A program made the translations under genes and the position numbers. Under the pieces are notes generated by a model. The model worked only from the letters and a program-made list of their open reading frames with translations. It did not search any database and was not told the origin of the DNA. A stretch of 64,000 bases of DNA, taken from assembly GCF_026625805.1 (NCBI RefSeq), contig NZ_CP113064.1:2830657-2894656 (forward strand), in the 5' to 3' direction. Below are positions 31,462 to 41,416 of this stretch, one piece after another. Position 1 is the stretch's first letter, and every line of letters begins with the position of its first letter. This DNA is from Brevundimonas sp. SL130. Lineage in GTDB: Bacteria; Pseudomonadota; Alphaproteobacteria; Caulobacterales; Caulobacteraceae.

Positions 31462-33069
31462 TCAGTTTGCGAGCCGGCGGAGAAAAGAAGGAATCTCCAG
31501 ATCATCGTCAGACTCGCCGGCGGTCGATTGCGGCTGGGTCTGCGGCTGTTCAGCCGTCCGCATCTGCGAGGTCGGCCGGGTGCTGTAGGTCGGCTCGGGC
31601 TGCGGCTGGGCGCGTTTTCCCCGGCCGAACAGGCTCCAGCCGCTACGACGGTGATCGCGATCGTCATAGTCTTCAACAGCCGGTTCCGGCGCGCGAGCGG
31701 CGTACAGATCGGGTTGCGGTTCCGGCGCGCGGGGCGACTGCGCCGACGGGGCGCGGGTCGTCTCATATTCTTCGACCCAGGGATCGACGATCGGATCCAG
31801 GGCGCGCGGGGTCGGCTCCGCGACGCGGATCACCGGCTCGGGCCGAGGTTCCGGCGCGGGAGGGGCCTGAAAGGTGGGGACGACGGGCGCCGGCTCGATG
31901 CGGGGCTCCGGCCGGGCGTCGAAACGGGGCTCAGGCGCGCGTTCGGCGCGGGCCGGCTCGCGATAGGGTTCGCGGGCGGGCTCGGGCGCGGTGCGCGAGG
32001 CCTGGGTTCCGTACAGGCCGCCGGCCGAACGGCGCGCGCCGTGATCGGCCAGGGGGGCGGCCAGGGGCGATGCAGGCGCCGAAGGCTCGGCGCGCTGCAC
32101 GCCGCCTTCGTCCATGCCGGTGGCGACCACCGAGACGCGGATCTTGCCGTCCAGCGCCGGATCGAAGGCCGCGCCGAAGATGATGTTGGCGTCGCCGTCC
32201 ACCTCAGCCGAGATGGCGTTGGCGGCCTCGTCGACTTCCAGCAGGGTCATGTCCAGACCGCCGGTGATGTTCACCAGCACGGCCTTGGCGCCCTTGAGCG
32301 AGGTCTCGTCCAGCAGCGGGTTGGCGATGGCGTTCTGGGCGGCCAGCAGGGCCCGGTCATCGCCCGAGGCCTCGCCCGTGCCCATCATCGCCTTGCCCAT
32401 TTCGGACATGACGGCGCGCACGTCGGCGAAGTCCAGGTTGATCAGGCCCGGCAGGATCATCAGGTCGGTGATCGAACGCACGCCCGAGTGCAGCACCTGG
32501 TCGGCCATGCCGAAGGCGTCGGCGAAGGTGGTGCGTTCGTTGGCGACGCGGAACAGATTCTGGTTCGGAATGACGATCAGGGTGTCGACATAGCGTTGCA
32601 GCTCGGCGACGCCGGCGTCGGCTAGGCGCATCCGGTGACGGCCTTCGAAGGTGAAGGGCTTGGTCACGACGCCGACGGTCAGGATGCCGCGATCCCGCGC
32701 GCATTTGGCGATGACCGGCGCTGCGCCGGTGCCGGTGCCGCCGCCCATGCCACAGGTGATGAAGACCATGTGCGCACCCTCGAGGTGCTGATGGATCTCG
32801 TCGGCGGACTCCTCGGCGGCGTTCATGCCGACCTCAGGATGGGCGCCGGCGCCCAGACCCTGGGTGATGGTCTCGCCCAGTTGGATGCGGCGATCCGTCT
32901 TGGCGAAGCTGAGGTGCTGCGCGTCGGTGTTGGCCACGACGAACTCGACCCCTTCAAGGCCGGCGTCGATCATATTGTTCACAGCGTTGCCGCCTGCGCC
33001 GCCGACGCCGAACACGACGATACGGGGTTTCAGTTCAGTGTGTTGCGGCTTGACCAACGAGAGCGACAT
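31462..33069 (-). CDS. ftsZ: Cell division GTPase FtsZ
   Basis: FtsZ polymerises into the Z-ring at mid-cell. The 535-residue protein has the GTPase domain ([20 protein letters not shown] near 20-40, tubulin signature GGGTGTG at 109-115) and the T7 loop ([20 protein letters not shown]), up to about residue 320. A long Pro/Arg/Glu-rich linker of some 190 residues follows, then the conserved tail [14 protein letters not shown] that binds FtsA and other partners. Long linkers are typical of Caulobacterales. It is separated from ftsA by an S9 peptidase gene, and a CtrA-like box lies 100-115 bases before its ATG. Confidence 0.97.
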   Translation of the reverse strand: MSLSLVKPQHTELKPRIVVFGVGGAGGNAVNNMIDAGLEGVEFVVANTDAQHLSFAKTDRRIQLGETITQGLGAGAHPEVGMNAAEESADEIHQHLEGAHMVFITCGMGGGTGTGAAPVIAKCARDRGILTVGVVTKPFTFEGRHRMRLADAGVAELQRYVDTLIVIPNQNLFRVANERTTFADAFGMADQVLHSGVRSITDLMILPGLINLDFADVRAVMSEMGKAMMGTGEASGDDRALLAAQNAIANPLLDETSLKGAKAVLVNITGGLDMTLLEVDEAANAISAEVDGDANIIFGAAFDPALDGKIRVSVVATGMDEGGVQRAEPSAPASPLAAPLADHGARRSAGGLYGTQASRTAPEPAREPYREPARAERAPEPRFDARPEPRIEPAPVVPTFQAPPAPEPRPEPVIRVAEPTPRALDPIVDPWVEEYETTRAPSAQSPRAPEPQPDLYAARAPEPAVEDYDDRDHRRSGWSLFGRGKRAQPQPEPTYSTRPTSQMRTAEQPQTQPQSTAGESDDDLEIPSFLRRLAN

Positions 33070-33378
33070 AGTTTTCCGACCTTCCGAGCCCTGGACCCCT
33101 TGGCACCAAAGCGAATACCCCGCCGAATCGCTTTGGTTATGAGCGCGTTAATGATTGCGCCCACGAGGGTTAAGAGAAGGTTACGGCGATAATGTGAGTC
33201 GGCTGGAAGGGGAGGCCCCTAATCGAAGCCTTGCCGCATAATTTAGTGGAAATCACGCTCGCCAAGCAATTTCTCGCTTTCAGTCACCGCACCGCTGACG
33301 GCGCTTGCGGTGGCCCGAGCAATTTGGTTCATTGTGGCCAGAATTGGGCCGCGACTGGCTCGGCGTGGGGAGTTTGTG
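33070..33378. other. 309-base intergenic region between ftsZ and the S9 peptidase gene
   Basis: The left part (to about 33190) holds the ftsZ upstream region with a CtrA-like box at 33169-33184 and a further TTAA at 33148-33151. A GGGG-AGG-CCCC palindrome lies at 33209-33219. The right part is more AT-rich and should hold the peptidase promoter, which I could not define. I see no small gene. Confidence 0.5.
33169..33184 (-). promoter_or_regulatory. CtrA-like box upstream of ftsZ
   Basis: On the ftsZ strand GTAA-N7-TTAAC spans 33169-33184, one mismatch from TTAA-N7-TTAAC and almost identical to the box before fliF (shared GTTAAGAGA on the other strand). CtrA is known to repress ftsZ in Caulobacter; binding here is inferred. 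Confidence 0.55.
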
Positions 33379-35406
33379 ATGTTGAGACTATCAGCCGTGG
33401 CGTTTGGAGCGGCTCTTCTGCTGAACTCGACCAGCAGCTTAGCGATGGAGACTGCGCCGGACGCCGCTCTGACGATACCCACAATCCAGCAGCTAGCAGC
33501 ATTTGACGAACTCTCAGGCTTTGCCGTCTCTCCAGACGGGAAACATATGGCCGCACTGAGGGGCCAAGGCGAAGAGCGTGTCGCCCTGATCTTCGATGCG
33601 ACTGACTTGAGCAAGGCCCCGCGGGTCCTCGGCTCAAGCCTCATGAAGATTCAAGGCGTCAGCTTCGTTAAAGACGATGTTGTCGCCATATCGGCTTGGC
33701 AGCCGTTCGACTTCGGCGAGGTGAAGACATTCACTGGAAAACTGTTTCTGATCAGTGTTGACGGGGGCGCCTGGCGCGACCCGCTCACGGTCATACCTAC
33801 CCGCTCAGACAGCGAACGTGAACAACTTGATCGGTCTTCAGCCAACATTCTGGACCGACTCCCCAATGACCCTGACAGTGTTCTACTGAGTGTCAGGGGG
33901 GATATTTATAAATACAATGTCCACACCCACAGGACGGAGCGCGTCCTGCGCTCAGGCGAACGTGTCGTGGGGTATGAAACCGATCTCAACGGCGACATTC
34001 GGGCTAGAGTGTTGAGCGACCGCGACGGTGAAGGCCTTTATATCTCCACCGAGTTTCGAAATTCCGCGGGCGGATGGGACGAACACATCAGGACCCACAT
34101 AAAAGACCGGGAAGTGTTTGCGGTCGCCGGCTTCACTGCGGACCCCAACATCGCCTATGTGATATCCAATCGCAATCGCGATAAAGCCGCTATATTTGAA
34201 TACAATATCAACACCAGAACTATTGGAGACGTCGTTTTCGAACATCCACTATTCGAAGCGACTGGCGTATCCGTGTGGGATGTCCCGGGCACAAGCTCTT
34301 ATGGCGAGATTGCATCATTTTCTTACGACGCGCTACGAAGTGAAAGCTATGCATTATTGCCGGACCTTGCACAGCTTCGAGAAAACATAAGAAGCGCACT
34401 GAATGTAAAGTCATCATCTGTTTCGGTAATCGACCCTGCAACGGGAACAAGCCGAACGATTGAATATGATACAGACCGATACTTCCGGATCGTGTCATCA
34501 TCGCGGGATTATAACACTGCAGTCGTTTGGGCGGGCAGCGCCAATGACCCCGGCGCCTATTATTTGCTCAAGGACAGAACCAATCTTCAAAAGCTCGCAG
34601 TCCCCAAGCCGGACCTCAATCCATCAGTGCTTGGGAAGACCTCATTGGTCTATTACAAGGCGCGTGACGGACTCGACATTCCGGCATTTGTAACCAAGCC
34701 GTCGGAAGCGCTTTACGGACCAGGCCCCTATCCAACCGTCATCCACCCCCACGGCGGCCCCTGGTCAAGAGACCAGATGGAATGGGACAGCTCCATGTGG
34801 ATTCCGCTGATGGTGTCGCGTGGTTACGCCGTCATACAACCACAGTTCCGAGGGTCCGATGGCTGGGGCACTCACCTCTGGCGGGCCGGAGATAATGAGT
34901 GGGGCCAGAAGATGCAGGACGACCTTGACGACGCCACGCGCTGGGCTGCGGAACAGAATATCGCCATTCCCAACAGGGTCGCCATGTTCGGTTTCTCATA
35001 TGGCGGCTATGCGTCAATGGTTGCAGCTGTCCGGCCGAACGGACTCTATAAGTGCGCCATAGCGGGCGCCGGCGTATCTGATCTCGGACGCATTCGGAAC
35101 CAACTCTTCGACAATCCCTATACGCGGGAAGCTCAGCGCGACACCGTAAGCGGGCTAAGTCCGTCCACTGTTGCGGCGCAAACCAGCATTCCGATCCTAC
35201 TCTACCACGGCGAGCGGGATCAAACCGCGCCGCTCGAACACTCGCAGTGGTTCTACGATGCTGCGCGGACAAGTGGTCAGGACGTAAAGTTCGTCAAACT
35301 GCCCGACTACGGTCACGGTCCAGCATGGACGCGTGCGATCATGGCGCGACAGTTGGGACTCATAGACGACTATCTGCGCACCGGCTGCGGCGGCTCGGGT
35401 CTGTGA
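33379..35406 (+). CDS. S9-family prolyl oligopeptidase/acylaminoacyl-peptidase-like protein
   Basis: The 675-residue protein has a signal peptide (MLRLSAVAFGAALLLNSTSS) and so acts in the periplasm. Residues 40-430 look like a beta-propeller that limits substrate size; the C-terminal third is the alpha/beta hydrolase with HPHGGPWSRDQME, nucleophile Ser in MFGFSYGGYASM, Asp in HGERDQTAPLEHS and His in PDYGHGPAW. It would cleave short peptides. Base composition is clearly lower in GC than neighbours (25 of 60 bases at 34201-34260), with rare codons such as AGA, ATA and TTA, suggesting acquisition. It lies on the opposite strand between ftsA and ftsZ. Start ATG 33379. Confidence 0.9.
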   Translation: MLRLSAVAFGAALLLNSTSSLAMETAPDAALTIPTIQQLAAFDELSGFAVSPDGKHMAALRGQGEERVALIFDATDLSKAPRVLGSSLMKIQGVSFVKDDVVAISAWQPFDFGEVKTFTGKLFLISVDGGAWRDPLTVIPTRSDSEREQLDRSSANILDRLPNDPDSVLLSVRGDIYKYNVHTHRTERVLRSGERVVGYETDLNGDIRARVLSDRDGEGLYISTEFRNSAGGWDEHIRTHIKDREVFAVAGFTADPNIAYVISNRNRDKAAIFEYNINTRTIGDVVFEHPLFEATGVSVWDVPGTSSYGEIASFSYDALRSESYALLPDLAQLRENIRSALNVKSSSVSVIDPATGTSRTIEYDTDRYFRIVSSSRDYNTAVVWAGSANDPGAYYLLKDRTNLQKLAVPKPDLNPSVLGKTSLVYYKARDGLDIPAFVTKPSEALYGPGPYPTVIHPHGGPWSRDQMEWDSSMWIPLMVSRGYAVIQPQFRGSDGWGTHLWRAGDNEWGQKMQDDLDDATRWAAEQNIAIPNRVAMFGFSYGGYASMVAAVRPNGLYKCAIAGAGVSDLGRIRNQLFDNPYTREAQRDTVSGLSPSTVAAQTSIPILLYHGERDQTAPLEHSQWFYDAARTSGQDVKFVKLPDYGHGPAWTRAIMARQLGLIDDYLRTGCGGSGL

Positions 35407-35426
35407 CCCGGGCTTTCGCCTAATGC

Positions 35427-35456
35427 AAAAGGCCCGCCGCTTGGCGGGCCTTTTTC
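35427..35456. terminator. Bidirectional terminator between the S9 gene and ftsA
   Basis: AAAGGCCCGCC-GCTT-GGCGGGCCTTTTTC forms an 11-bp stem with T-runs on both strands. It follows the S9 peptidase stop by 21 bases and the ftsA stop by 18 bases, so it should end both transcripts. Confidence 0.88.
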
Positions 35457-35473
35457 TTATGCATTGGGTGGCT

Positions 35474-36811
35474 CTACAAATTATCCCGCAGCCACCCGGC
35501 CACACGCCCCACCACATTGCCACGATGGATCCGCGGGGCATCCGCCGCCGTGATCTGCCGCGCCATCAGCTTGCGCGCCGACACCGCCTCGCGGGGCCCA
35601 TAAGCCGCCCGCAACAACACGCCGGCGGTGGCGCAGAACGCCGGACCCGACGCGGCGTCGGCCAAATGCGGCGCGCGTTGGGGTTTTCCCAGGCGGACCG
35701 GGCGGTCGAACACCCGCACCGCCAGTTCACGCACGCCGTTCAGCTGGCTGGCGCCGCCGGTGAGCACCAGGCCCGCGCCGGGCTCCAGGCCCACGCCGGC
35801 GTTCTTCAGCCGGTCGCGCAGAAGCTCCAGCGTCTCTTCCACGCGCGGGGCGATGACGGTCTTCAACATGGCGCGCGGGACGATGACCGGACCGGCGGAG
35901 GCGTCCTCGCCGCGCGGCGGGGCCTCCAGCATTTCGCGGTCTTCGTTGGCGCTGGCCATGGCCGAGCCGTGCAGGGTCTTCAGCCGTTCGGCGCCGGCCT
36001 TGGACGTCGACAGGCCGCGCGCGATGTCCGAGGTGACATGGTCGCCGCCGACGTTCAGGCTCTCGATATGCAACAGCGAACGGCCGCCCCAGACGGCGGC
36101 GCTGGTCGAGCCGCCGCCCATGTCGATGCAGACGGCGCCCAGGTCCATCTCGTCCTCTTCCAGCGCGGCCAGGGACGAGACGACAGGCGCGGCGGCCACG
36201 CCTTGCAGGTCCAGATGCGCCAGCTCGAGGCAGTGACTCAGGGTCGTGAAAACGTTCTCGGCCATGGAGACGACCAACAGGTCGAGCCCCAGAGAACCGC
36301 CGCGCATCGAACGCGGATCATGCACGCCGCGCGCGCCGTCGACCGACCAGGCGATGGGCAGGACGTGGATCGGGCGGCGATTGGGCAGACGGATCTGGGC
36401 CAGGGCCATGCCGATGGCGCGCGCCAGATCGGCGTCCCCGACCGGATTGGCGCCGAGCGAGACCCGGGCCTGGACCCGGTGGCTGGCCATCTGGCCGATG
36501 GCGGTCGTGACGACGACGCCGGAGACGGGGCTCTGGGCCGCGCGCTCGGCACGTTCGACGGCGTGGCCGATGGCCTGGGCGGCCTCGTCCATATTGATGA
36601 TGGCGCCGCCCTTGACGCCCTTGGACTGGACATGGCTGGCGCCGGCGACGCGGATGGTGCGGTCGGCGTGACGCACGCCGTCAGGCTTCATGATGAAGCA
36701 CGAGACTTTGGACTGGCCGATATCCAGCGCAGCGATCACGGGGGCGCGGCCGGCGCGGGGGTCCATGCCCCGGCCCTGGTCGTTCGCCGATCCGCGCTGC
36801 TTTCCCGCCAT
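35474..36811 (-). CDS. ftsA: Cell division protein FtsA
   Basis: FtsA is the actin-like ATPase that ties FtsZ to the membrane and recruits later division proteins. The 445 residues show the actin-fold motifs: phosphate-1 VIAALDIGQSKVSCFIMKPD, the 1C domain SHCLEL-type region, phosphate-2 VCIDMGGGSTSAAVWGG and adenosine loop GLVLTGGASQLNGVREL. The end VGRVAGWLRDNL is the amphipathic membrane helix. The N-terminal 25 residues (AGKQRGSANDQGRGMDPRAG) are extra and basic. It follows ftsQ by 14 bases. In relatives ftsZ follows directly; here the S9 gene and a terminator intervene. Confidence 0.96.
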   Translation of the reverse strand: MAGKQRGSANDQGRGMDPRAGRAPVIAALDIGQSKVSCFIMKPDGVRHADRTIRVAGASHVQSKGVKGGAIINMDEAAQAIGHAVERAERAAQSPVSGVVVTTAIGQMASHRVQARVSLGANPVGDADLARAIGMALAQIRLPNRRPIHVLPIAWSVDGARGVHDPRSMRGGSLGLDLLVVSMAENVFTTLSHCLELAHLDLQGVAAAPVVSSLAALEEDEMDLGAVCIDMGGGSTSAAVWGGRSLLHIESLNVGGDHVTSDIARGLSTSKAGAERLKTLHGSAMASANEDREMLEAPPRGEDASAGPVIVPRAMLKTVIAPRVEETLELLRDRLKNAGVGLEPGAGLVLTGGASQLNGVRELAVRVFDRPVRLGKPQRAPHLADAASGPAFCATAGVLLRAAYGPREAVSARKLMARQITAADAPRIHRGNVVGRVAGWLRDNL

Positions 36812-36825
36812 CTCGTACTGGTCCT

Positions 36826-37710
36826 TTAAGCGTCGGCGGCGGGTCGCACGGCGACCTCATCGGGCGTTCTGAGATCGACACGGGCGAAGCCGAGGTCGAG
36901 CAGGCGTTCGCGCTGGTCCAGCGCGTCGAGACGGATCAGGGCCGCCTCCTGTTCAACGGCAGGCAGCTGGATCAGGCTACCGTCCTTCAGACGCAGATCC
37001 CAGCGGCGTTCGTCCACCCGCACCAGGGCGTCGATCCGGCTCATCAGGCGCGGACGCTGGGCCAGCAGGGGCAGGACCTCGCCGGCGGCCAGATCCGCCC
37101 CCTTGCCCACGACCAGAGGCAGGGTGGGATAGCGGCGGGCGTCGGCGCCCTTGATCACCTGGCCGCGCGCGTCGATGACCTTGATCTGGCCGGCGTCCTG
37201 CCAGACAGCGAGGCGGTCGTGCTCCTTGATCTCGACGATCAGGGTGTCGGGCAACAGGCGCACGACCCGCGCCTCCTTGACCCAGCCGACGGCCTGCACC
37301 CGGTTGCGGATGGCGTCCAGGTCCAGGCTGGTGATCGGCTGGCCGGAATAGAGCCCCAGAGCCTGCTGGATGGCCGGCTCGGCCTCGGCCGAGGCGCCGG
37401 TGATGTGCACACGTTTGAGCGACAGGCCCATGCCGGCCGTCATTCCGTCGACCCCGCGCGAGACCGACCGGCCGATCCGTTCGGCCCGCGCCCCGGTCGC
37501 CAGAACCCCGACGACCAGCAATGCGCTGGCGCCCAGGGCGATCATGACGGTGCGGGGGGAAACATCGATACGGCCGATGGCGGCCATCTTGCCGGGGATG
37601 GCGGACACGGGCTTGGGCGCGCCGCCGCGCGGCCGCCCGCCCTTCTTGGACGCCGCACCGCGCTGGGAACCCGTACTCTGTCGCCGACCGCCGCGAACTA
37701 CCGCGGGCAT
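36826..37710 (-). CDS. ftsQ: Cell division protein FtsQ
   Basis: FtsQ is a bitopic divisome protein that binds FtsB and FtsL. The 294-residue product has a basic cytoplasmic start ([20 protein letters not shown]), one transmembrane helix ([20 protein letters not shown]), a POTRA domain ([36 protein letters not shown]) and the FtsQ domain ([36 protein letters not shown]). ATG at 37710 has GGAGG 7 bases upstream and overlaps the ddl stop by 13 bases; a GTG at 37731 is less likely. Confidence 0.94.
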   Translation of the reverse strand: MPAVVRGGRRQSTGSQRGAASKKGGRPRGGAPKPVSAIPGKMAAIGRIDVSPRTVMIALGASALLVVGVLATGARAERIGRSVSRGVDGMTAGMGLSLKRVHITGASAEAEPAIQQALGLYSGQPITSLDLDAIRNRVQAVGWVKEARVVRLLPDTLIVEIKEHDRLAVWQDAGQIKVIDARGQVIKGADARRYPTLPLVVGKGADLAAGEVLPLLAQRPRLMSRIDALVRVDERRWDLRLKDGSLIQLPAVEQEAALIRLDALDQRERLLDLGFARVDLRTPDEVAVRPAADA

Positions 37711-38636
37711 GAGGCGTCCTCCACCATCCACCGAACCAGTTCTTCGTAGCTCATTCCGGTATGGGCGGCCTGCTCGGGAGCGAGCGAGGTCGGCGTCATG
37801 CCCGGCTGAGTGTTGACCTCCAAGAGAACCAGATCGTCCTTAACATCATCATAACGGAAGTCGCTTCTGGACACGCCTTGGCAACCCATGGCGACGTGCG
37901 CCGCCTCGGCCTGACGCAGGGCGGCCTCAAAAACGGCGGGCGGCAGGACGGCGGGCAGGACGTGGACCGACCCGCCCGGCGCATATTTGGCCTCGTAATC
38001 ATAGAAGCCCTTGGTCGGGGTGATGTCGGTCACGGTCAGGGCGCGCGGGCCAGACTTTTCCCCGATCACGGCGACGGCCAGCTCCTTGCCGGCGATATAG
38101 GGCTCGACCATGACCTGCTCGCCATAGGTCCAGCCAGGCTCTCCCACCTCGGCGACCGGGGCGTCGCCCTCGCGCACCAGATAGACGCCGACGGACGAGC
38201 CTTCGGCGTTCGGCTTGACCACATAGGGGGGCGCGATCACGTGGCGCGACGCCACCTCGTGCCGGTCGTACAGACCGCCGCCGGGCACCTTGACGCCCGC
38301 CGCCTTCAGCACAGCTTTTGACTTATCCTTGTCCATGGCCAGGGCCGAGGCCAGGACGCCGGAATGGGTATAGGGAATCCGCAGGGTCTCCAGCACCCCC
38401 TGGACGCAGCCGTCCTCGCCCCAGGCGCCGTGCAGGCAGTTCAACACCACGTCGGGCTTGATCAGACCCGACAGCACATTGGCCAGGTCGCGCCCGGCGT
38501 CCACGCGGCTGACGCGCACGCCCTGCCGTTCCAGCGCCTGGGCGCACTGCTCGCCGGAGGTCAGAGACACCTCCCGCTCGGCGGAAAGACCGCCCATCAG
38601 GACGGCGACATGAAGGTCTTTGAAAGCGCGGGTCAT
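37698..38636 (-). CDS. ddl: D-alanine-D-alanine ligase
   Basis: Ddl joins two D-Ala with ATP for the peptidoglycan precursor. The 312-residue ATP-grasp enzyme shows [20 protein letters not shown] (N-terminal substrate site), [20 protein letters not shown] with the H-G-x-x-G-E-D-G motif, [20 protein letters not shown] (ATP lysine and omega loop) and [20 protein letters not shown] with the metal-binding E-x-N and G-M-T-P. It is the DdlB type found in division clusters, between murB and ftsQ. There is an 86-base gap to murB. Confidence 0.95.
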   Translation of the reverse strand: MTRAFKDLHVAVLMGGLSAEREVSLTSGEQCAQALERQGVRVSRVDAGRDLANVLSGLIKPDVVLNCLHGAWGEDGCVQGVLETLRIPYTHSGVLASALAMDKDKSKAVLKAAGVKVPGGGLYDRHEVASRHVIAPPYVVKPNAEGSSVGVYLVREGDAPVAEVGEPGWTYGEQVMVEPYIAGKELAVAVIGEKSGPRALTVTDITPTKGFYDYEAKYAPGGSVHVLPAVLPPAVFEAALRQAEAAHVAMGCQGVSRSDFRYDDVKDDLVLLEVNTQPGMTPTSLAPEQAAHTGMSYEELVRWMVEDASCPR

Positions 38637-38723
38637 GGCCTCTCCGATTGCGGCCGAGATGTTTAACAGGCCGTCAACCTTATCGCCCGCGCGTCGTGAA
38701 ATTTGTGCGTCAAACCTCGGCGA

Positions 38724-39638
38724 TCAGAGGCGCCGGCCGATCCGCTTGATCTCCCAGTCCAGCTGAACGCCGGTCTTCAACAGGACATCGGCGCGCACCG
38801 CCTCGCCCAGGCCTTCGATGTCGGCGGCGGTGGCTTCGCCGGGATTGATCATGAAGTTGGAGTGAAGGTCGCTGAACATGGCCCCTCCCCCGGTTTCGGC
38901 GTGGAGCTTGCCGCGCCAGCCGGCCTCATCGACCAGTTTCCACGACGAATGGCCGGGCGGGTTCTTGAAGGTCGAACCGCCGGTCTTTTCGCGGATGGGC
39001 TGGGTGGTTTCGCGGCGGCTGGTGATTTCGGTGATGCGGGCTTTGATCGCCGCAGGATCGCCCTGCTCCGTTTCGTAGAGAGCGGACAACACGATCACCC
39101 CCGCATCCTGAAGAGCGCTATGGCGATAGCTGTAGGCGAAATCCTCACCCCCGATCAGGGACGTCTTACCCTTGCGGTCCATGACCGTTGCGGTCGCGAT
39201 CACATCCGCTGTCTCGGAACCGTAGCAGCCGGCATTCATAATCACTGCGCCGCCGATAGTACCGGGAACACCCGCGTAGAATTCGAGGCCCGCTACGCCC
39301 GCGTCCGCAGCTTTCCGGGCCAAGATCGCATCCGGCACAGCCGACCCAGCGGAAATGCTGATCGGATCGAGTATCTGAACCTTGTTGAACCCCCGGCCGA
39401 GCCGGATCACCACCCCCTCGACGCCGCCATCCCTAATGATGACGTTCGACCCGACACCAAGCGTCGTGATCGGCAGTCCGGAGTCAGTGTTGGCTAGAAA
39501 ATGAGAAAGATCGTCCTCGTCTTCCGGCATGAACAGAACATCGGCGTTTCCGCCCACCCGAAACCAGGTGAAGGGGGCCAAAGGTTCGTCCCGCAGCAGC
39601 TTGCCACGCACGGTAGGGAGTTTGTCACGCCAGGTCAT
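38724..39638 (-). CDS. murB: UDP-N-acetylenolpyruvoylglucosamine reductase
   Basis: MurB is the FAD enzyme that reduces the enolpyruvyl group to make UDP-MurNAc. The 304-residue protein shows [20 protein letters not shown] (FAD site), [50 protein letters not shown] and the catalytic Ser region [14 protein letters not shown], with EAGWRG and a final Glu-bearing segment ([20 protein letters not shown]). The ATG at 39638 follows GAGG at a usual distance; an upstream ATG at 39656 is possible. It is separated from murC by a 172-base repeat region. Confidence 0.95.
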   Translation of the reverse strand: MTWRDKLPTVRGKLLRDEPLAPFTWFRVGGNADVLFMPEDEDDLSHFLANTDSGLPITTLGVGSNVIIRDGGVEGVVIRLGRGFNKVQILDPISISAGSAVPDAILARKAADAGVAGLEFYAGVPGTIGGAVIMNAGCYGSETADVIATATVMDRKGKTSLIGGEDFAYSYRHSALQDAGVIVLSALYETEQGDPAAIKARITEITSRRETTQPIREKTGGSTFKNPPGHSSWKLVDEAGWRGKLHAETGGGAMFSDLHSNFMINPGEATAADIEGLGEAVRADVLLKTGVQLDWEIKRIGRRL

Positions 39639-39660
39639 CAGATCCTCATCTCTCACTTTC

Positions 39661-39804
39661 CTTCTCCCGTGGGGAGAAGGTGGCCCGCAGGGCCGGATGA
39701 GGGACCGCTGGTGGGCCAGCCCGCACCACCTTACCCCTCACCCTTTCGCACAAGGACGACGGCTTCGCCGCCGTGCGCTCAAGCCCTCTCCCGACGGGAG
39801 AGGG
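39661..39804. repeat. Paired hairpin repeat between murB and murC
   Basis: Two stems frame this gap: CTTCTCCC-GTG-GGGAGAAG at 39661-39679 and CCCTCTCCC-GAC-GGGAGAGGG at 39784-39804, with CGCACAAGGACGACGGCTTCGCCGCCGTGCG hairpin between (about 39748-39778). The pattern matches widespread alphaproteobacterial intergenic repeats. Confidence 0.75.
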
Positions 39805-39810
39805 TGATTA

Positions 39811-41223
39811 TCACCCCAACGCCTCCAGCTGCGCCGGCAGGCCATAGGCCCAGCTGGTGATGTCGCCGGCGCCCAGCAGCACGACCACATCGCCCGGTTT
39901 GGCCTCTTCCTTAATCAGGCGCGGCAGGACGGCGGCGTTCTCCAGCGCCTGGACATGGCGGTGGCCATAGCGGCGGATGCCGTCGGTCAGGGCGTGCTTG
40001 TCCACCCCCTCGATCGGCTGTTCACCGGCCGGATAGACGTCGGCGACGATGACGCTGTCGGCGTCGGAAAAGGCCGTCGAGAAGTCGTCCATCAGGTCGC
40101 GCAGACGGGTGTAGCGGTGCGGCTGGACCACGGCGATGACCCGGCCTTCGGTCACCTGGCGCGCGGCCTTCAACACGGCGACGATCTCGACCGGATGGTG
40201 GCCATAGTCGTCGACGATGCGCACGCCGTTCACGACGCCCGTGGTGGTGAAGCGGCGCTTGACCCCGCCGAACCCGGCCAGACCCTCGCGGATCGCCTCG
40301 TCCGACACGTCCAGCTCGCGCGCCACGGCGATGGCGGCCAGGGCGTTGGAGACATTGTGCCAGCCGGCCATCGGCAGGTGCACGCCCTTGATCGTATGTG
40401 TCTCGCCGTTCTGGATCACGACATCGAACCGGCAACCGTCCGGCCCCATCTCGACATTGTCGGCCCGCACCATGGCCTGGGGATTGATCCCATAGGTCAC
40501 CAGCCGCCGGTTATCGATCGAGGCGACCAGCTTCTGCACCTCGGGATGGTCCAGGCAGACGGCGGCGAAACCATAGAAGGGGATGTTCTCGACGAAATCG
40601 ACGAAGGCCTTCCGCACCGCGTCGAAGTCGCCGTAGTGGTCCAGGTGTTCCGGGTCGATATTGGTCACGATGGCGACGGTCGATTTCAGGCGCAGGAAGC
40701 TGCCGTCGCTCTCGTCCGCCTCGACCACGATCCAGTCGCCGTCGCCGACCTTGGCGTTGGTGCCATAGGCGTTGATGATGCCGCCGTTGACCACCGTCGG
40801 GTCCAGGCCGGCCGCATCCAGCAGGGCCGCGACCATCGAGGTCGTCGTGGTCTTGCCGTGCGTCCCCCCGACCGCGATGGAGAATTGCAGCCGCATCAGC
40901 TCGGCCAGCATCTCGGCCCGGCGCACCAGGGGGATGCGGCGCTCGCGCGCGGCCTTCATCTCGGGATTGTCGGCCTTGACCGCCGTCGAATAGACCACAG
41001 CCGACGCGCCCTCGCTGACGTGAGCGGCGTCGTGCCCGATGAAGATCCGGGCGCCCAGCTTCTCCAGCCGTTCGGTATTGGCGCTGGCCTTGGCGTCCGA
41101 GCCCTGAACCGAATAGCCGATCTTCAGCATGATCTCGGCGATGCCGCTCATGCCTATGCCGCCGATACCGACGAAATGGACGGGACCGAGGTCGAACGGG
41201 ACGGGGCGAAGGCGAGCGATCAT
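39811..41223 (-). CDS. murC: UDP-N-acetylmuramate-L-alanine ligase
   Basis: MurC adds L-Ala to UDP-MurNAc with ATP. The 470 residues have the three Mur ligase domains: an N-terminal UDP fold ([20 protein letters not shown]), the ATP domain ([60 protein letters not shown]) and the C-terminal domain ([33 protein letters not shown]). It is the first gene here of the wall-division run; murG, usually upstream in relatives, is missing from this place. An 18-codon frame overlaps its ATG (ATGA). Confidence 0.96.
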   Translation of the reverse strand: MIARLRPVPFDLGPVHFVGIGGIGMSGIAEIMLKIGYSVQGSDAKASANTERLEKLGARIFIGHDAAHVSEGASAVVYSTAVKADNPEMKAARERRIPLVRRAEMLAELMRLQFSIAVGGTHGKTTTTSMVAALLDAAGLDPTVVNGGIINAYGTNAKVGDGDWIVVEADESDGSFLRLKSTVAIVTNIDPEHLDHYGDFDAVRKAFVDFVENIPFYGFAAVCLDHPEVQKLVASIDNRRLVTYGINPQAMVRADNVEMGPDGCRFDVVIQNGETHTIKGVHLPMAGWHNVSNALAAIAVARELDVSDEAIREGLAGFGGVKRRFTTTGVVNGVRIVDDYGHHPVEIVAVLKAARQVTEGRVIAVVQPHRYTRLRDLMDDFSTAFSDADSVIVADVYPAGEQPIEGVDKHALTDGIRRYGHRHVQALENAAVLPRLIKEEAKPGDVVVLLGAGDITSWAYGLPAQLEALG

Positions 41224-41278
41224 CCGGTGCGCTTAGCAATAGATTTGGCGGAATGCACGGGGGTGTCTGTCTCCATGT
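41224..41278 (-). CDS. Possible 18-residue leader peptide before murC
   Basis: An ATG at about 41276 opens a short frame ([18 protein letters not shown]) whose TGA overlaps the murC ATG. No ribosome site stands out. It may be a coupling leader or the tail of a lost upstream gene. The rest of 41279-41416 has no visible gene. Confidence 0.25.
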
Positions 41279-41416
41279 CGCGGCTCGCCCCCTGTCCTGA
41301 GTCGGCCTTGGCCAGTCACGCCCCCTCCCGACCAGCCGTTGCTGGGCCAGATCGTCCTATTCCCGATGCACGAACAGGGCCGCTTCGGCGCTTCGGCGCC
41401 TTCAAATACTGCTGGT

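Noticed and set aside
38663..38678. TTAA-N7-TCAAC between ddl and murB
   Set aside because: One mismatch, and the orientation is opposite to the genes; not enough to call a regulatory site.
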